NCBI RefSeq assembly: GCF_004827385.1
Contig: NZ_SRXN01000001.1
Location: forward strand, 124,001-188,000
Source: Ensifer sp. MPMI2T
Lineage (GTDB): Bacteria; Pseudomonadota; Alphaproteobacteria; Rhizobiales; Rhizobiaceae
Length of the DNA: 64,000 bases
Direction: 5' to 3'
How positions within the stretch are numbered: the stretch's first letter is position 1; each line of letters begins with the position of its first letter. Made by a program: the position numbers and the translations under genes. Positions 33,454 through 42,396 of the stretch are shown piece by piece. The notes below the pieces were generated by a model. That model had not been told where the DNA came from, ran no database searches, and was given only the letters and a program-made list of their open reading frames with translations.

Positions 33454-33816
33454 ATGCCGACGGAGATCAAGGGCGGGTTCAACATCGCCATGAAAGTCCC
33501 TAGCCATCAGTACGAAGCGGTGATTGCCTTCTACCGCGACGTCGTCGGGCTTCCACCTTTCGACGAGAAGGTGCCGGCCAAGGGTTTTGTTCTCGGCCCA
33601 AACCGTCTCTGGATAGATGAGGCACCGAACTACAGCCAGGCGGAAATCTGGCTGGAGCTTTTCACCAACGACCATGAAAAGGCACTCGACCATCTCGCGG
33701 CGAGCGGAGCTGTGCGCTGCGACGCGGTCGAGGAGTTGAGCGAAGGCTTTCGCGGCGGCTGGATCATGAACCCTGCGAACATCGTGCACCTGGTACGCGA
33801 GCCGGACGCCTGGTGA
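33454..33816 (+). CDS. VOC-family (glyoxalase/bleomycin-resistance-like) protein
   Basis: A 120-residue single-module VOC protein. The module starts GGFNIAMKVPSHQYEAVIAF, with YRDVVGLPPF, FVLGPNRLWIDE, EIWLELFTND and ends GGWIMNPANIVHLVREP. Potential metal ligands (Glu in WLELF, His in IVHLV) are partly conserved. AGGAGGG is 7 nt before the ATG. Second gene of the operon with AHSA1. Substrate unknown. Confidence 0.85.
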   Translation: MPTEIKGGFNIAMKVPSHQYEAVIAFYRDVVGLPPFDEKVPAKGFVLGPNRLWIDEAPNYSQAEIWLELFTNDHEKALDHLAASGAVRCDAVEELSEGFRGGWIMNPANIVHLVREPDAW

Positions 33817-33820
33817 GGCG

Positions 33821-34561
33821 TCACATGGGAAGGGGTTGCCCCGCACCGGTGGCTGTCGACATTGGCGCTTCGAGCGGCCCGCCCATAGGCGGTTCGGACT
33901 GCAGCACGACGACGCGCGTGTCTGTTGGCACGCGGCTGTAAAGATCGATGATGTCCGGATTGAAAAGCCGGATGCAGCCGCTTGAAACGGCCTTTCCGAT
34001 CGACCATGCCTCGGTGGTGCCGTGGATCCGAAACAGCGTGTCGCGGTTGCCCTGGTAAAGATAGAGCGCACGTGGACCAAGCGGGTTGCGGATCCCCGGC
34101 TCGATGCCGCCGGCGAGCGGCCGATAGCGTTCCGGTTCGCGTGCTACCATGTCCGACGTCGGTGTCCAGCGCGGCCACTCGGCCTTGCGTCCGACACGCG
34201 CCTCGCCCTGGAATTCCAGCCCCGCCTTGCCGACACCGATTCCGTAGCGCAACGCCATGCCGCCGTCCTGTACGAGATAAAGGAAGCGATTCTGGGTGTC
34301 GACGATGATCGTGCCCGGCGGCTCCGAGGTGGGATAGGCCACCTGCTGACGCAGAAAGCGAGGCTCGACCTTGCTGATGTCGATGGCGGCTAGCGGGAAC
34401 TTTTCCTCCGGTCTCGGTCCGTACATTGCGACGAAATAGGGGTCCGGTCCTTTCGGCTTGGCATTTTGGCCGCTGGTCGCACAGCCCGCGAGAACGGACG
34501 AAACGAGGAGAAAGACGAAGAGCCGCGCCGCGCTACCGGCGCTGTTCCGGGACACACACAT
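33821..34561 (-). CDS. L,D-transpeptidase (YkuD) lipoprotein
   Basis: A 246-residue periplasmic lipoprotein. Lipobox LVSSVLAGC at about residues 18-26 followed by a linker, then the YkuD domain (about 80-235): FLYLVQDGGMALRYGIGVGK, the His of RIHGTTEAWSIG and the catalytic SSGCIRLFNPD. It makes 3-3 peptidoglycan cross-links or attaches proteins to the wall. The frame stays open to 35494 but only the part from 34561 resembles the family; 34603 is another possible start. Convergent with the VOC gene (4 nt between stops). Confidence 0.9.
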   Translation of the reverse strand: MCVSRNSAGSAARLFVFLLVSSVLAGCATSGQNAKPKGPDPYFVAMYGPRPEEKFPLAAIDISKVEPRFLRQQVAYPTSEPPGTIIVDTQNRFLYLVQDGGMALRYGIGVGKAGLEFQGEARVGRKAEWPRWTPTSDMVAREPERYRPLAGGIEPGIRNPLGPRALYLYQGNRDTLFRIHGTTEAWSIGKAVSSGCIRLFNPDIIDLYSRVPTDTRVVVLQSEPPMGGPLEAPMSTATGAGQPLPM

Positions 34562-34789
34562 AGTTGATCCTGCTGACTGCAAATTCTTGGACTCGGAAGG
34601 CATTGCAACGACCAGTTCGGATTGAGCGTCAAAAGTGACCGAGAAGAGGCAAGAGGGGGGCAGAAATGTGGCCGAAGGCCGGTGTCGCGAAAAGGTGACA
34701 GTGGGGTGGAGACCCGTTCTCGTCGCTCCGCCCAAAGGCGGAGTATCGATGCTTGATCCGCTTTCGGCCCCGGGTGTATGCCATGTCCC

Positions 34790-35539
34790 ATGCAGTGGAG
34801 CGATCAAGCCATCATACTCGGCGTCCGGCGGCATGGCGAAAGCTCTGTCATCGCGGAAGTTATGACGGCCGCGCATGGACGGCATCTCGGCCTCGTGCGC
34901 TCCGGCCGGTCGCGCGCGATGCAGCCGGTGCTGCAGCCCGGCAACTCCATCGAGGTAACCTGGCGGGCGCGGCTGGACGAGCATCTCGGCGAGTTTCGGG
35001 TTGAACCGCTTCAACTGCGCGCCGCAAGGCTGATGGAGACGGCGACCTCCGTTTACGGCATCCAGGCTTTGGGCGCGCTGTTGCGGCTGCTGCCGGAGCG
35101 TGATCCACACCCGCATCTCTACGAGGCGCTTGCCGTCATCGTCGACCATCTTCAGGATCCGGCGGATGCTGGGGAGTTGTTCGTGCGCTTCGAACTCGCC
35201 GTCTTGAACGACCTCGGCTTCGGCCTGGATCTGTCGGAATGTGCCGCTACCGGCGCACGTCAGGATCTCGTCTACGTCTCGCCCAAGTCCGGCCGCGCCG
35301 TCAGCCGGGAGGCTGGCGCGCGGTATGCCGAACGCATGCTCGCCCTTCCGGATTTCCTGTCCCCAGGCGGGCATCAGGCGGCTGATCACGACAGCCTCGC
35401 CGCCGCGTTCCGGCTGACTGCCTATTTTCTCAACCGCCATGTCTACGAGCCACGCGGCCTTGATGCCGCTTCCGTGCGTGATGCCTTTGTGCACGCGGCG
35501 CTGAAGGCATTGAAATCTTCTCCACCGTCTGCAATCTGA
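34790..35539 (+). CDS. recO: DNA repair protein RecO
   Basis: A 249-residue RecO, mediator of RecFOR loading of RecA and strand annealing. N-terminal OB-fold: [37 protein letters not shown]; then the helical C-terminal part ([19 protein letters not shown]) with [20 protein letters not shown]. Several rhizobial RecO proteins lack the zinc cysteines, as here (only one Cys). The start MQWSDQ at 34790 is favoured over 34778. No strong ribosome-binding site. Convergent with phoX across a perfect hairpin. Confidence 0.92.
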   Translation: MQWSDQAIILGVRRHGESSVIAEVMTAAHGRHLGLVRSGRSRAMQPVLQPGNSIEVTWRARLDEHLGEFRVEPLQLRAARLMETATSVYGIQALGALLRLLPERDPHPHLYEALAVIVDHLQDPADAGELFVRFELAVLNDLGFGLDLSECAATGARQDLVYVSPKSGRAVSREAGARYAERMLALPDFLSPGGHQAADHDSLAAAFRLTAYFLNRHVYEPRGLDAASVRDAFVHAALKALKSSPPSAI

Positions 35540-35572
35540 TCGAGGTCTATCGACAACTTGCCGCGATGGATT

Positions 35573-35598
35573 CGGACGCCGCGTTTTCGCGGCGTCCG
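35573..35598. terminator. Bidirectional terminator between recO and phoX
   Basis: CGGACGCCGCG-TTTT-CGCGGCGTCCG, a perfect 11-bp stem with a TTTT loop, between the recO stop (35539) and phoX end (35612). Confidence 0.7.
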
Positions 35599-35611
35599 TT
35601 GCCTGTGGGCG

Positions 35612-37624
35612 TCAGCCGATCCGGCCGCCGCCGCGCTTGGTGACGGCCACCACGGCCGGACGCACCGGCATGTCGTCCTTGAAATCGGGCCAGCGCGTTG
35701 CCGGCGTTTCGTAGGTGGCAAGGCCGGCGTCGCCCGGGTGCTGCACGGCGAGGAAGAACGTGTCGGATGTCGGGTTGAAGCAGGGTCCGCACATCTCGGC
35801 GCCGACGGGAACACGGAAGAACAGCTTGGAGGTTCCGCGTGCTCCGCCCTCGGTGTCAATCGCCCAGACCCCGTCCGTGCGGCCGGTTTCCTTTTCGTTG
35901 TTGCCGTCCGTCGAAACCCAGAGCCTGCCGTCCGCGTCGATCGTGCAGTTGTCCGGCATGCCGAACCAGCCGTTCTTGGTCGTTGCAGTCGAGAACGAGG
36001 CACCGACTTCGGCTACGCTCGGATCGCCGCACTTCAAAAGCACGTCCCAACGGCTGGTGAGCGAGGCGAAGTCGCCATCGGTCTCGGTGATTTCGATGAT
36101 GTGGCCGAAGGCATTCTTGGCGCGCGGATTGGCGGCGTTGATTTCTTCCGCCTTGCGCTTGGTGTTGTTGGTCAGCATCACGTAGACCTTGCCGGTCTTC
36201 GGGTTGGGCTGCACGTCCTCCGGGCGGTCCATCTTGGTCGCGCCGAGGGCGTCGGCGGCAAGCCGGGTGTCGATCAGCACGTCGGCCTGCGATGCGAAAC
36301 CATTCTCGGCGGTCAACGGTCCCTCACCATGGACGAGCGGCATCCAGGTGACGGTGCCGTCCTCATCGAACTTCGCCACGTAGAGCGTGCCTTCGTCGAA
36401 GAGGTCCATGTTGGCGGAACGGTCGTTCGGATTGTAGGTGCCCTTGGTCACGAATTTGTAGACGTAATCGTAGCGCTCGTCGTCGCCGGAATAGAGCACG
36501 ACACGCCCGTCCTTGTTGACGATGGATTCGCAACCCTCGTGCTTGAAGCGGCCAAGCGCCGTGCGCTTCTTCGGGACGGAGGTCGGGTCGAGGGCATCCA
36601 CTTCGACGATCCAGCCGAAGCGATTGGCCTCTGTCGGCTCCTTGGACACGTCGAAACGGTCGTAGAATTTCGACCACTCGTACTGTCCGCCGGGTGCCCC
36701 AAGGCGCTTCAACTGCTTGAACTCCGGATGATCATCGGCGAGCTCGCCGCCAAAATAGCCGTTGAAGTTTTCCTCGGCCATCATGTAGGTGCCCCAGGCG
36801 GTGACGCCGCCGGCGCAATTGTTGACCGTGCCGAAGACTTTTTTGCCGGTCGGATCGGACGGGGTCTTCACACGGTCGTGGCCCGCGACCGGCCCGGAAA
36901 GCTGCATTTCGGTGTTGAGCGTGATGCGGCGGTTGTACTTGCCGTCGAGCACCGGCTGCCACTTGCCGTCCACCTTGCGGATTTCGATGATCGTGCCGCC
37001 ATGGGCGGCCATTTCGATGTCGACGAGGTCCTTGGTGTATTCGCCAAGGGTAACCTTTTCCTCTTCGACCTCCTTGCCGTCCTTGGTCACCTTCTCCTTC
37101 ACGATCGAAGTGAAGGCCGGGAACATCAGTTCCGCGTTGGTGTATTCGTGGTTGACGACCAGCAGACCGTGATCCGCACTGCCCTCGAGCGGGATGAAGC
37201 CGACATAGTCATTGTTGTAACCGAAGAGCTTCTCCTGGGCCGCGGCCGTCTGGTTCTTCGGGTCGAAGTCCGGGCTGTCGGCAAAAACCTTGTCGCCCCA
37301 GCGCAGGAGGATGTCGGCATCGTAGCCGTCGGCGACGTGATGGTTTTCGTCGACGCCGGCCTCAACTTCGGCGAAGTCGAAACGCGAGGCGCTCTCGGCA
37401 CGCGCTTCATCGGCCGTCAAAAGCGCGAGCGGGCTCACCGTCGTCGAAATGGCGGCAACGGCAAGCGAGCCGCCGATGAAGGAGCGGCGCGAGAAGCGGC
37501 GATTGATGATGTCGCCCATGGTCGGGTTGGTGGAACAGTTCTGGCCGATGTCTTCCAGTTCCTCCCTGCGTTCCGTCAGCGTTTTGAATTCAGTGTCTTC
37601 CGTTGAGGCGAGATACTTGTCCAT
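35612..37624 (-). CDS. phoX: PhoX-type alkaline phosphatase
   Basis: A 670-residue PhoX/DUF839 phosphatase. A Tat signal is present (INRRFSRRSFIGGSLAVAAI, about 41-60, twin Arg) after a long N-region. Mature-domain motifs include NHEYTNAELMFP, NNCAGGVTAWGTYMMAEENF, GRFKHEGCE, SGDDERYDYVYKF, DRPEDVQPNPKTGKVYVMLT and WVSTDGNNEKE, which carry the Ca/Fe ligands of the beta-propeller. It hydrolyses phosphomonoesters in the periplasm. GAGGAGA precedes the ATG and a Pho box lies ~80 bp upstream. Confidence 0.93.
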   Translation of the reverse strand: MDKYLASTEDTEFKTLTERREELEDIGQNCSTNPTMGDIINRRFSRRSFIGGSLAVAAISTTVSPLALLTADEARAESASRFDFAEVEAGVDENHHVADGYDADILLRWGDKVFADSPDFDPKNQTAAAQEKLFGYNNDYVGFIPLEGSADHGLLVVNHEYTNAELMFPAFTSIVKEKVTKDGKEVEEEKVTLGEYTKDLVDIEMAAHGGTIIEIRKVDGKWQPVLDGKYNRRITLNTEMQLSGPVAGHDRVKTPSDPTGKKVFGTVNNCAGGVTAWGTYMMAEENFNGYFGGELADDHPEFKQLKRLGAPGGQYEWSKFYDRFDVSKEPTEANRFGWIVEVDALDPTSVPKKRTALGRFKHEGCESIVNKDGRVVLYSGDDERYDYVYKFVTKGTYNPNDRSANMDLFDEGTLYVAKFDEDGTVTWMPLVHGEGPLTAENGFASQADVLIDTRLAADALGATKMDRPEDVQPNPKTGKVYVMLTNNTKRKAEEINAANPRAKNAFGHIIEITETDGDFASLTSRWDVLLKCGDPSVAEVGASFSTATTKNGWFGMPDNCTIDADGRLWVSTDGNNEKETGRTDGVWAIDTEGGARGTSKLFFRVPVGAEMCGPCFNPTSDTFFLAVQHPGDAGLATYETPATRWPDFKDDMPVRPAVVAVTKRGGGRIG

Positions 37625-37699
37625 TGCCGGTTCTCCTCATTGAACGATAGAGCCGCCGCCTATCCTGCGACGTCCGCCTGCCGCTGTAGCAGCAAGTTC

Positions 37700-37717
37700 A
37701 TGACAGTTCCGCGACAG
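37700..37717 (-). promoter_or_regulatory. Pho box (PhoB site) of phoX
   Basis: On the minus strand CTGTCGC-GGAA-CTGTCAT: two 7-bp direct repeats separated by 4 bp, a near-perfect match to the PhoB box, 76-93 bp before the phoX start. Confidence 0.8.
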
Positions 37718-37819
37718 TTCAGTGAAGAGATTACTGCGCCCGCCTGTCAATGCATTTGGCGCTTGTGCGAAAACTTGTATGGTCGTGAGCAGCCTGCGAA
37801 GATTGCGCCAGGGGGAAAG

Positions 37820-40648
37820 ATGCTGGAAGTCATTGCCTTTGTTGCCTTTGCCATGGCGCTTGCCGCTTTTCTCGGTGGCAGAAAGACCGCGGAGCGGCTG
37901 GCGAACGAGATCAATTCGCTGAAAGTTGAGATCGCTCGATTGAGCGAGCGTCAGACCGCGGCCGAACCTGCTCCCTCGCAGGCGGCCGACGAGGCGCAGG
38001 CTCCAGAGACGGTCGCCTCTGAAGACGAAGGAAAGGAAGGTCCTTGGTCGCGGGCGGCGCGAGAAGGCGCGCGCATCTTCGGCGGGGAGGCGCAAGACCT
38101 GGAGAAGGCCGAGAAGGTGGGCCAGGACGAGCAGGTTGCCGCGGCAGCCATGGCAGAAGCACCGACACCCGTGACAGAAAGCCTCGAAAGCCGAATCGGC
38201 GGCCAATGGCCCGTTTGGGTCGGCGGTCTGGCGCTTGCGCTCGGTGGTTACTTCCTTGTGCAATATTCGATCGATGCAGGGCTGCTGAGCCCGGCCGTTC
38301 GACTGACGCTTGCGGCGGCTTTCGGTCTCGTGCTCGGGATCGCCGGCGAAGTGATCCGCCGTCGTGCGGTGCCGACGATTGCCGACAGGTTCCGTCATGC
38401 GATGATCCCGGGTGTTCTGACAGCGGCCGGCGCCGTCACGCTGTTCGGTGTCGTCTATGCCGCCCATGGCATCTACGGATTCATCGGCACGGCAACCGCT
38501 TTCGTCCTGCTGGCGCTGGTTTCGCTGGTGACGGTGGCTTTGTCGCTGCTGCATGGTCAAGCCCTTGCCGGACTCGGGCTTCTCGCCTCATTGCTCACAC
38601 CCTTGTTTGTATCGAGCGCAGAACCTCGGCCGTGGGTGCTGTTCGGCTTCCTCTCGATTGCCTGGCTTGCGACGCTTTGCGCCTCGCGCCTGCGCCGGTG
38701 GACGATCGTGCCGACGCTCGCCAATGTCGGACTTGGCCTCTGGGGGCTCGCTTATGTTGTTGGTGTGACGCCCTTCGAAGCTCCGCCGGTCACCTTTGCG
38801 TTGCTGGTAATGCTTGCAGGTGTCGGATTGATCTGGCCCGGCGCCGCCGAGCGACCGGCGGAAGTAGAAGTCGTGCCGGACGCCGGTCGTGCTGCCGCAA
38901 CAGCCGGTCCATGGGGGCGGCTGTTCGCGCCGCCGCATGCGGCAGTCACCGTTTCGGCCGCGATCGCGGCAACCGTTCTCGCGCTCCTCTTCATCAGCCC
39001 GGCGGTCACCGCCGAGCGTTTTCCGGTCCAGGAATTTGTCGTGGTGATCGCAGCGCTTGCCGTGGTCGGCGTACTGAGGGCAACGGCGGTCTATCCGGCT
39101 CTCTTCGCCGCCTTCGGTGCGATCGCCGGCACGTGGAGCCTGACAGCGCCCAGCAACGTTCTTGCTTATCTCGACCCGTCTCGCCCGCAGTCGGAGATCG
39201 TCGTTTCTGGCAGCACGGCGATGTTGACCGCGATGGTGCTGTCGGCCGTCTTCGTCCTGCTGGCTTCCTTGGTTCTCGGCAGGCGGCTCGAGACACAGTC
39301 GCAGTTTGCGATCCTGTGGGCGGGCATCGCCGCCATCGTGCCCAACGCGCTTCTGGCCATGTCCTTCCTCATGACGGGCGAATTCGCCTTCGATCTGTCG
39401 CATGGGCTCGCAGCCTTCGCCGGCGGTTCGTTTCTTCTTGTTCTCGTGGAGTGGTTATACCGCCGAAGTGCCGAAACGAGGGATTTGCATATCGCCGGCG
39501 GGCTGTCGGTTGCGGGCTCCTTCGGCCTCTTCGTCCTCGGCCTGCATGCCTGGACAGATGGCCTTGTCACCACCCTTGCCGTCGCTCTGCTTGGCGCCGG
39601 ATACACCTTCGCCACGCGCACTCGCTCCTGGCCCGTTCTGCCCTGGATAACCGTCGGATCTGCTCTCGTGGTTCTGGCCCGGATCGCCTGGGAGCCGACG
39701 ATCGTCGGTGCCGGCAATCTTTCGACCACACCGGTCTTCAATGCCCTCCTGCCGGGCTACGGCATTCCGGCATTGCTGCTGGTGGCGTCCGCCTATCTCC
39801 TTCGCGCTTCGCCGGCGACACGCGTACGCAATCTGCTGCAGGCGCTCGCAAGCCTGTTCGTGCTGCTGACACTGGCGATCCTTGTTCGTCATGCGATGAA
39901 TGGCGGCGTTCTGGACAGCTCTGTCCCGACGCTTGCGGAGCAGTCAATTTATACGCTGCTCGCAATCGGAGCGTCGGGCATCTTCATGACCTTGGACACG
40001 AGGTCGCCGAGTCCGGTGTTCCGTTATGGCGGCATGGCGCTCGGCGTTCTTTCGATGCTGTCAGTGCTTTCGGCGCACCTTTTCGGCCTCAATCCCTATT
40101 TCAGTGGCGAATTGCTCGGCAGGATCCGGTTCTTCGATCTGCTCTTCATCGGTTATCTGCTTCCCGGCATTGCCTATGCCGGCCTCTCCTGGTATGCGCG
40201 CGACAAGCGCCCCTGGCCGTACGTGGCCGCGCTTGCGGTAAGCGGTGCCGTCCTCGCCTTTGCCTGGGCGAGCCTCAGCGTTCGCCGCTTTTGGCAAGGG
40301 GAGAATGTCGCGGACTGGAAGGGCTTCCTCCAAGGGGAAACCTACACTTATTCGGTCGTCTGGCTCTTACTTGGCGTGCTGCTCCTGGTCGTCGGTTCAC
40401 GCTTCAATGCGAAGAGCGTCCGCATTGCCTCGGCCGTGCTCGTCTTCATCGCCGTTCTCAAGGTCTTCCTTATCGACATGTCGAATCTGGAAGGCTTCCT
40501 GCGCGCCCTGTCGTTCATCGGCCTCGGTGGCGTACTGATCGGCATCGGCCTCTTCTACCAGAAGATCCTCTCTAGCGCGGGGAACGGCGGCCGGGCCGAC
40601 ACTGCTGGAACCACGAGTGACGCAGGCGAAAGGACAAGCCGCGCATGA
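37820..40648 (+). CDS. DUF2339 multi-spanning membrane protein
   Basis: A 942-residue inner-membrane protein. A first helix (MLEVIAFVAFAMALAAFLGG), then a coiled-coil/acidic cytosolic region (about 25-165) and roughly 25 further hydrophobic segments, e.g. WPVWVGGLALALGGYFLVQY (start of the DUF2339 core). Function unknown; DUF2339 proteins are large polytopic proteins of bacterial cell envelopes. AGGGGGA precedes the ATG at 37820; the frame upstream (to 37640) runs through the phoX promoter. Overlaps the next gene by ATGA. Confidence 0.9.
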   Translation: MLEVIAFVAFAMALAAFLGGRKTAERLANEINSLKVEIARLSERQTAAEPAPSQAADEAQAPETVASEDEGKEGPWSRAAREGARIFGGEAQDLEKAEKVGQDEQVAAAAMAEAPTPVTESLESRIGGQWPVWVGGLALALGGYFLVQYSIDAGLLSPAVRLTLAAAFGLVLGIAGEVIRRRAVPTIADRFRHAMIPGVLTAAGAVTLFGVVYAAHGIYGFIGTATAFVLLALVSLVTVALSLLHGQALAGLGLLASLLTPLFVSSAEPRPWVLFGFLSIAWLATLCASRLRRWTIVPTLANVGLGLWGLAYVVGVTPFEAPPVTFALLVMLAGVGLIWPGAAERPAEVEVVPDAGRAAATAGPWGRLFAPPHAAVTVSAAIAATVLALLFISPAVTAERFPVQEFVVVIAALAVVGVLRATAVYPALFAAFGAIAGTWSLTAPSNVLAYLDPSRPQSEIVVSGSTAMLTAMVLSAVFVLLASLVLGRRLETQSQFAILWAGIAAIVPNALLAMSFLMTGEFAFDLSHGLAAFAGGSFLLVLVEWLYRRSAETRDLHIAGGLSVAGSFGLFVLGLHAWTDGLVTTLAVALLGAGYTFATRTRSWPVLPWITVGSALVVLARIAWEPTIVGAGNLSTTPVFNALLPGYGIPALLLVASAYLLRASPATRVRNLLQALASLFVLLTLAILVRHAMNGGVLDSSVPTLAEQSIYTLLAIGASGIFMTLDTRSPSPVFRYGGMALGVLSMLSVLSAHLFGLNPYFSGELLGRIRFFDLLFIGYLLPGIAYAGLSWYARDKRPWPYVAALAVSGAVLAFAWASLSVRRFWQGENVADWKGFLQGETYTYSVVWLLLGVLLLVVGSRFNAKSVRIASAVLVFIAVLKVFLIDMSNLEGFLRALSFIGLGGVLIGIGLFYQKILSSAGNGGRADTAGTTSDAGERTSRA

Positions 40649-41301
40649 CACGCCTTCCGGAACTCGCCACCGCCTTTGCGCCGCATGACGAGCTTGCAAG
40701 GAAGCTCTTGCCGCATGCGTTTGCCGACGGCGACGGTTCGCACGATGCGTCGCATCTCATTCGCGTCTGGAAAAACGCCATGCGCATACAGGCCGACGAG
40801 GGCGGCGACACGCGCATTCTCGCAGCCGCCGTCCTGCTCCACGATTGCGTTTCAGTCGAGAAGAACTCGCCGCAGCGTGCCGAGGCTTCCCGGCTTGCGG
40901 CGGAGAAGGCATGGCAAATCCTCGACGGGCTCGGCTGGCGCACGGCGGACATTTCGCCGGTCGCCCACGCGATCCTGACGCACAGCTTTTCCGCCAACTT
41001 GCCGCCCGAAACGCTGGAGGCGAAAATCCTACAGGACGCCGACCGGCTGGACGCGATCGGCGTGGTGGGCGCGGCACGCTGCTTCTACATCGCCGGACGC
41101 ATGGGCAGCGGACTCTACGATCCGCTTGATCCGCTGGCTGAGGATCGGCCGCTCGACGACAAGGCCTTTGCGATCGACCACTTCGAGACAAAGCTGTTTC
41201 GTCTTGCGGACGGCTTCCAGACGGTGACAGGGCGCCGGCTGGCGACGGAGCGGCAAGGAAGGCTGCGTGGCGTGCTTGCTATGCTGCTGGATGAAATCTA
41301 A
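40645..41301 (+). CDS. HD-domain phosphohydrolase (YedJ-like)
   Basis: A 218-residue HD-domain protein. The metal motif is intact: GSHDASHLIRVWKNA (H), ILAAAVLLHDCVSVEK (HD), ILTHSF (H) and ILQDADRLDAIGVVG (D). It belongs to the group of YedJ-like hydrolases of unknown nucleotide substrate. Four-base overlap with DUF2339. Confidence 0.9.
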   Translation: MTRLPELATAFAPHDELARKLLPHAFADGDGSHDASHLIRVWKNAMRIQADEGGDTRILAAAVLLHDCVSVEKNSPQRAEASRLAAEKAWQILDGLGWRTADISPVAHAILTHSFSANLPPETLEAKILQDADRLDAIGVVGAARCFYIAGRMGSGLYDPLDPLAEDRPLDDKAFAIDHFETKLFRLADGFQTVTGRRLATERQGRLRGVLAMLLDEI

Positions 41302-41380
41302 ATCTTTCAACGGATTGGCGCCGCTCCGGGAATCAGATTGCGAGCGGCCTGAATCAATTTCTGAGCTCGGGAAGATCGAC

Positions 41381-42232
41381 ATGAAAGTGACCGGCCTTAA
41401 CATCCACCCCCTGAAGAGCGGCCGCGCCATTCCGCAAACCGAAGTGACGGTCAAAGTCGATGGGCTCGCCGGCGACCGGCGCTTCATGGTGGTCGAACCG
41501 GATGGCCATTTCATCACCCAGCGCGAGTTGCAGGCGCTGGCGCAGGTCGAAGCGGCGCACATCGACGGCGGCGTGCACCTGAAAATGAACGGCAACGAAT
41601 TGTCGGTGCGCTTCGATCCGGATCGTCGGCTCGATGTCCGCATATGGTCGAGCGATGTCGATGCCGCGATGGCCGATGATGCGGCCAATGACGTGCTTTC
41701 CGGCTGGTTCGGGCGGTCGGTGAAGCTCGTCCACATGGACAAACAGGCGGAGCGCTTCGTCGGCGCCGAATGGGTAGGCGCGGCAGCGCCGGTCGGATTT
41801 GCCGATGGCTTTCCGATCCTCATCACGACGACCGGATCGCTTACCGACCTCAACCGCACGCTGATCGAGAAGGGGCAGGAGCCAGTTGGCATGGAGCGTT
41901 TCCGCACCAATATCCTGATCGATTGCGATGACCCCTGGGAGGAGGATTGGTGGGAAAGCCTGGAGATCGCGGGGATCACCTTCGATCTCGTCAAACCCTG
42001 CGCCCGCTGCATCATGACCACGCAGGATCAGCTGACGGGCGAGAGGGTCGGCGGCAATCCGATCCAGGGTCTTGCGGAGAAACGCATGTCCGCCGACCGG
42101 CGCGTGGCGGGTGTTCTCTTCGGTTGGAATGCGGTGCCGCGACGCGAGGGAACCCTCAAGCTCGGCGACGAGGCCAGGGTTGTTCAGCGGCGCGGCGAGC
42201 GCTGGCCGATGAAGATACGTGCCGCCAATTGA
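41381..42232 (+). CDS. MOSC-domain protein (YcbX/MOSC-N type)
   Basis: A 283-residue protein with an N-terminal MOSC-N beta-barrel (VTGLNIHPLKSGRAI, GLAGDRRFMVVEPDG) and a C-terminal MOSC domain (FADGFPILITTTGSLTDLN, MERFRTNILID, VKPCARCIMTTQD). The Cys in PCARC is the usual sulfur/molybdenum-cofactor residue. Such proteins (mARC-like/YcbX) reduce N-hydroxylated compounds. No ferredoxin domain is fused. The start at 41381 fits the family; an upstream in-frame start at 41267 overlaps the HD gene. Confidence 0.92.
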   Translation: MKVTGLNIHPLKSGRAIPQTEVTVKVDGLAGDRRFMVVEPDGHFITQRELQALAQVEAAHIDGGVHLKMNGNELSVRFDPDRRLDVRIWSSDVDAAMADDAANDVLSGWFGRSVKLVHMDKQAERFVGAEWVGAAAPVGFADGFPILITTTGSLTDLNRTLIEKGQEPVGMERFRTNILIDCDDPWEEDWWESLEIAGITFDLVKPCARCIMTTQDQLTGERVGGNPIQGLAEKRMSADRRVAGVLFGWNAVPRREGTLKLGDEARVVQRRGERWPMKIRAAN

Positions 42233-42314
42233 TGCACATTGGGATGTGGGGCAGCTGCATCGCAGCGCCGGAACATCAATTCCTGTGATCTCATCGTCAA
42301 TTTAATTGGCTTTC

Positions 42315-42325
42315 CTCAATATGAG
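42315..42325. promoter_or_regulatory. Copy of the nad operator core before the MFS gene
   Basis: CTCAATATGAG is identical to the central 11 bp of the palindrome upstream of nadA (43747-43757). Flanks do not match further, so affinity would be lower. 71 bp before the MFS start. Confidence 0.35.
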
Positions 42326-42396
42326 TGTCGCCATAGCATGCGCCCTCATCAGTTTGAGCCGCCATAGTTATGGCCCCTCATCGATCGGAGCTCGCC

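Noticed and set aside
34562-35494. N-terminal extension of the L,D-transpeptidase frame
   Set aside because: It lies antisense to recO, has no ribosome-binding site, and would bury the lipoprotein signal; the lipobox defines the start at 34561.
35558-37606. 682-residue open frame antisense to phoX
   Set aside because: Mirrors phoX codon use, has no ribosome-binding site and no family resemblance; phoX has a Tat signal, Pho box and SD.
38044-40575. 843-residue frame inside DUF2339
   Set aside because: Alternate frame of a high-GC gene, Arg/Cys-rich and without start signals.
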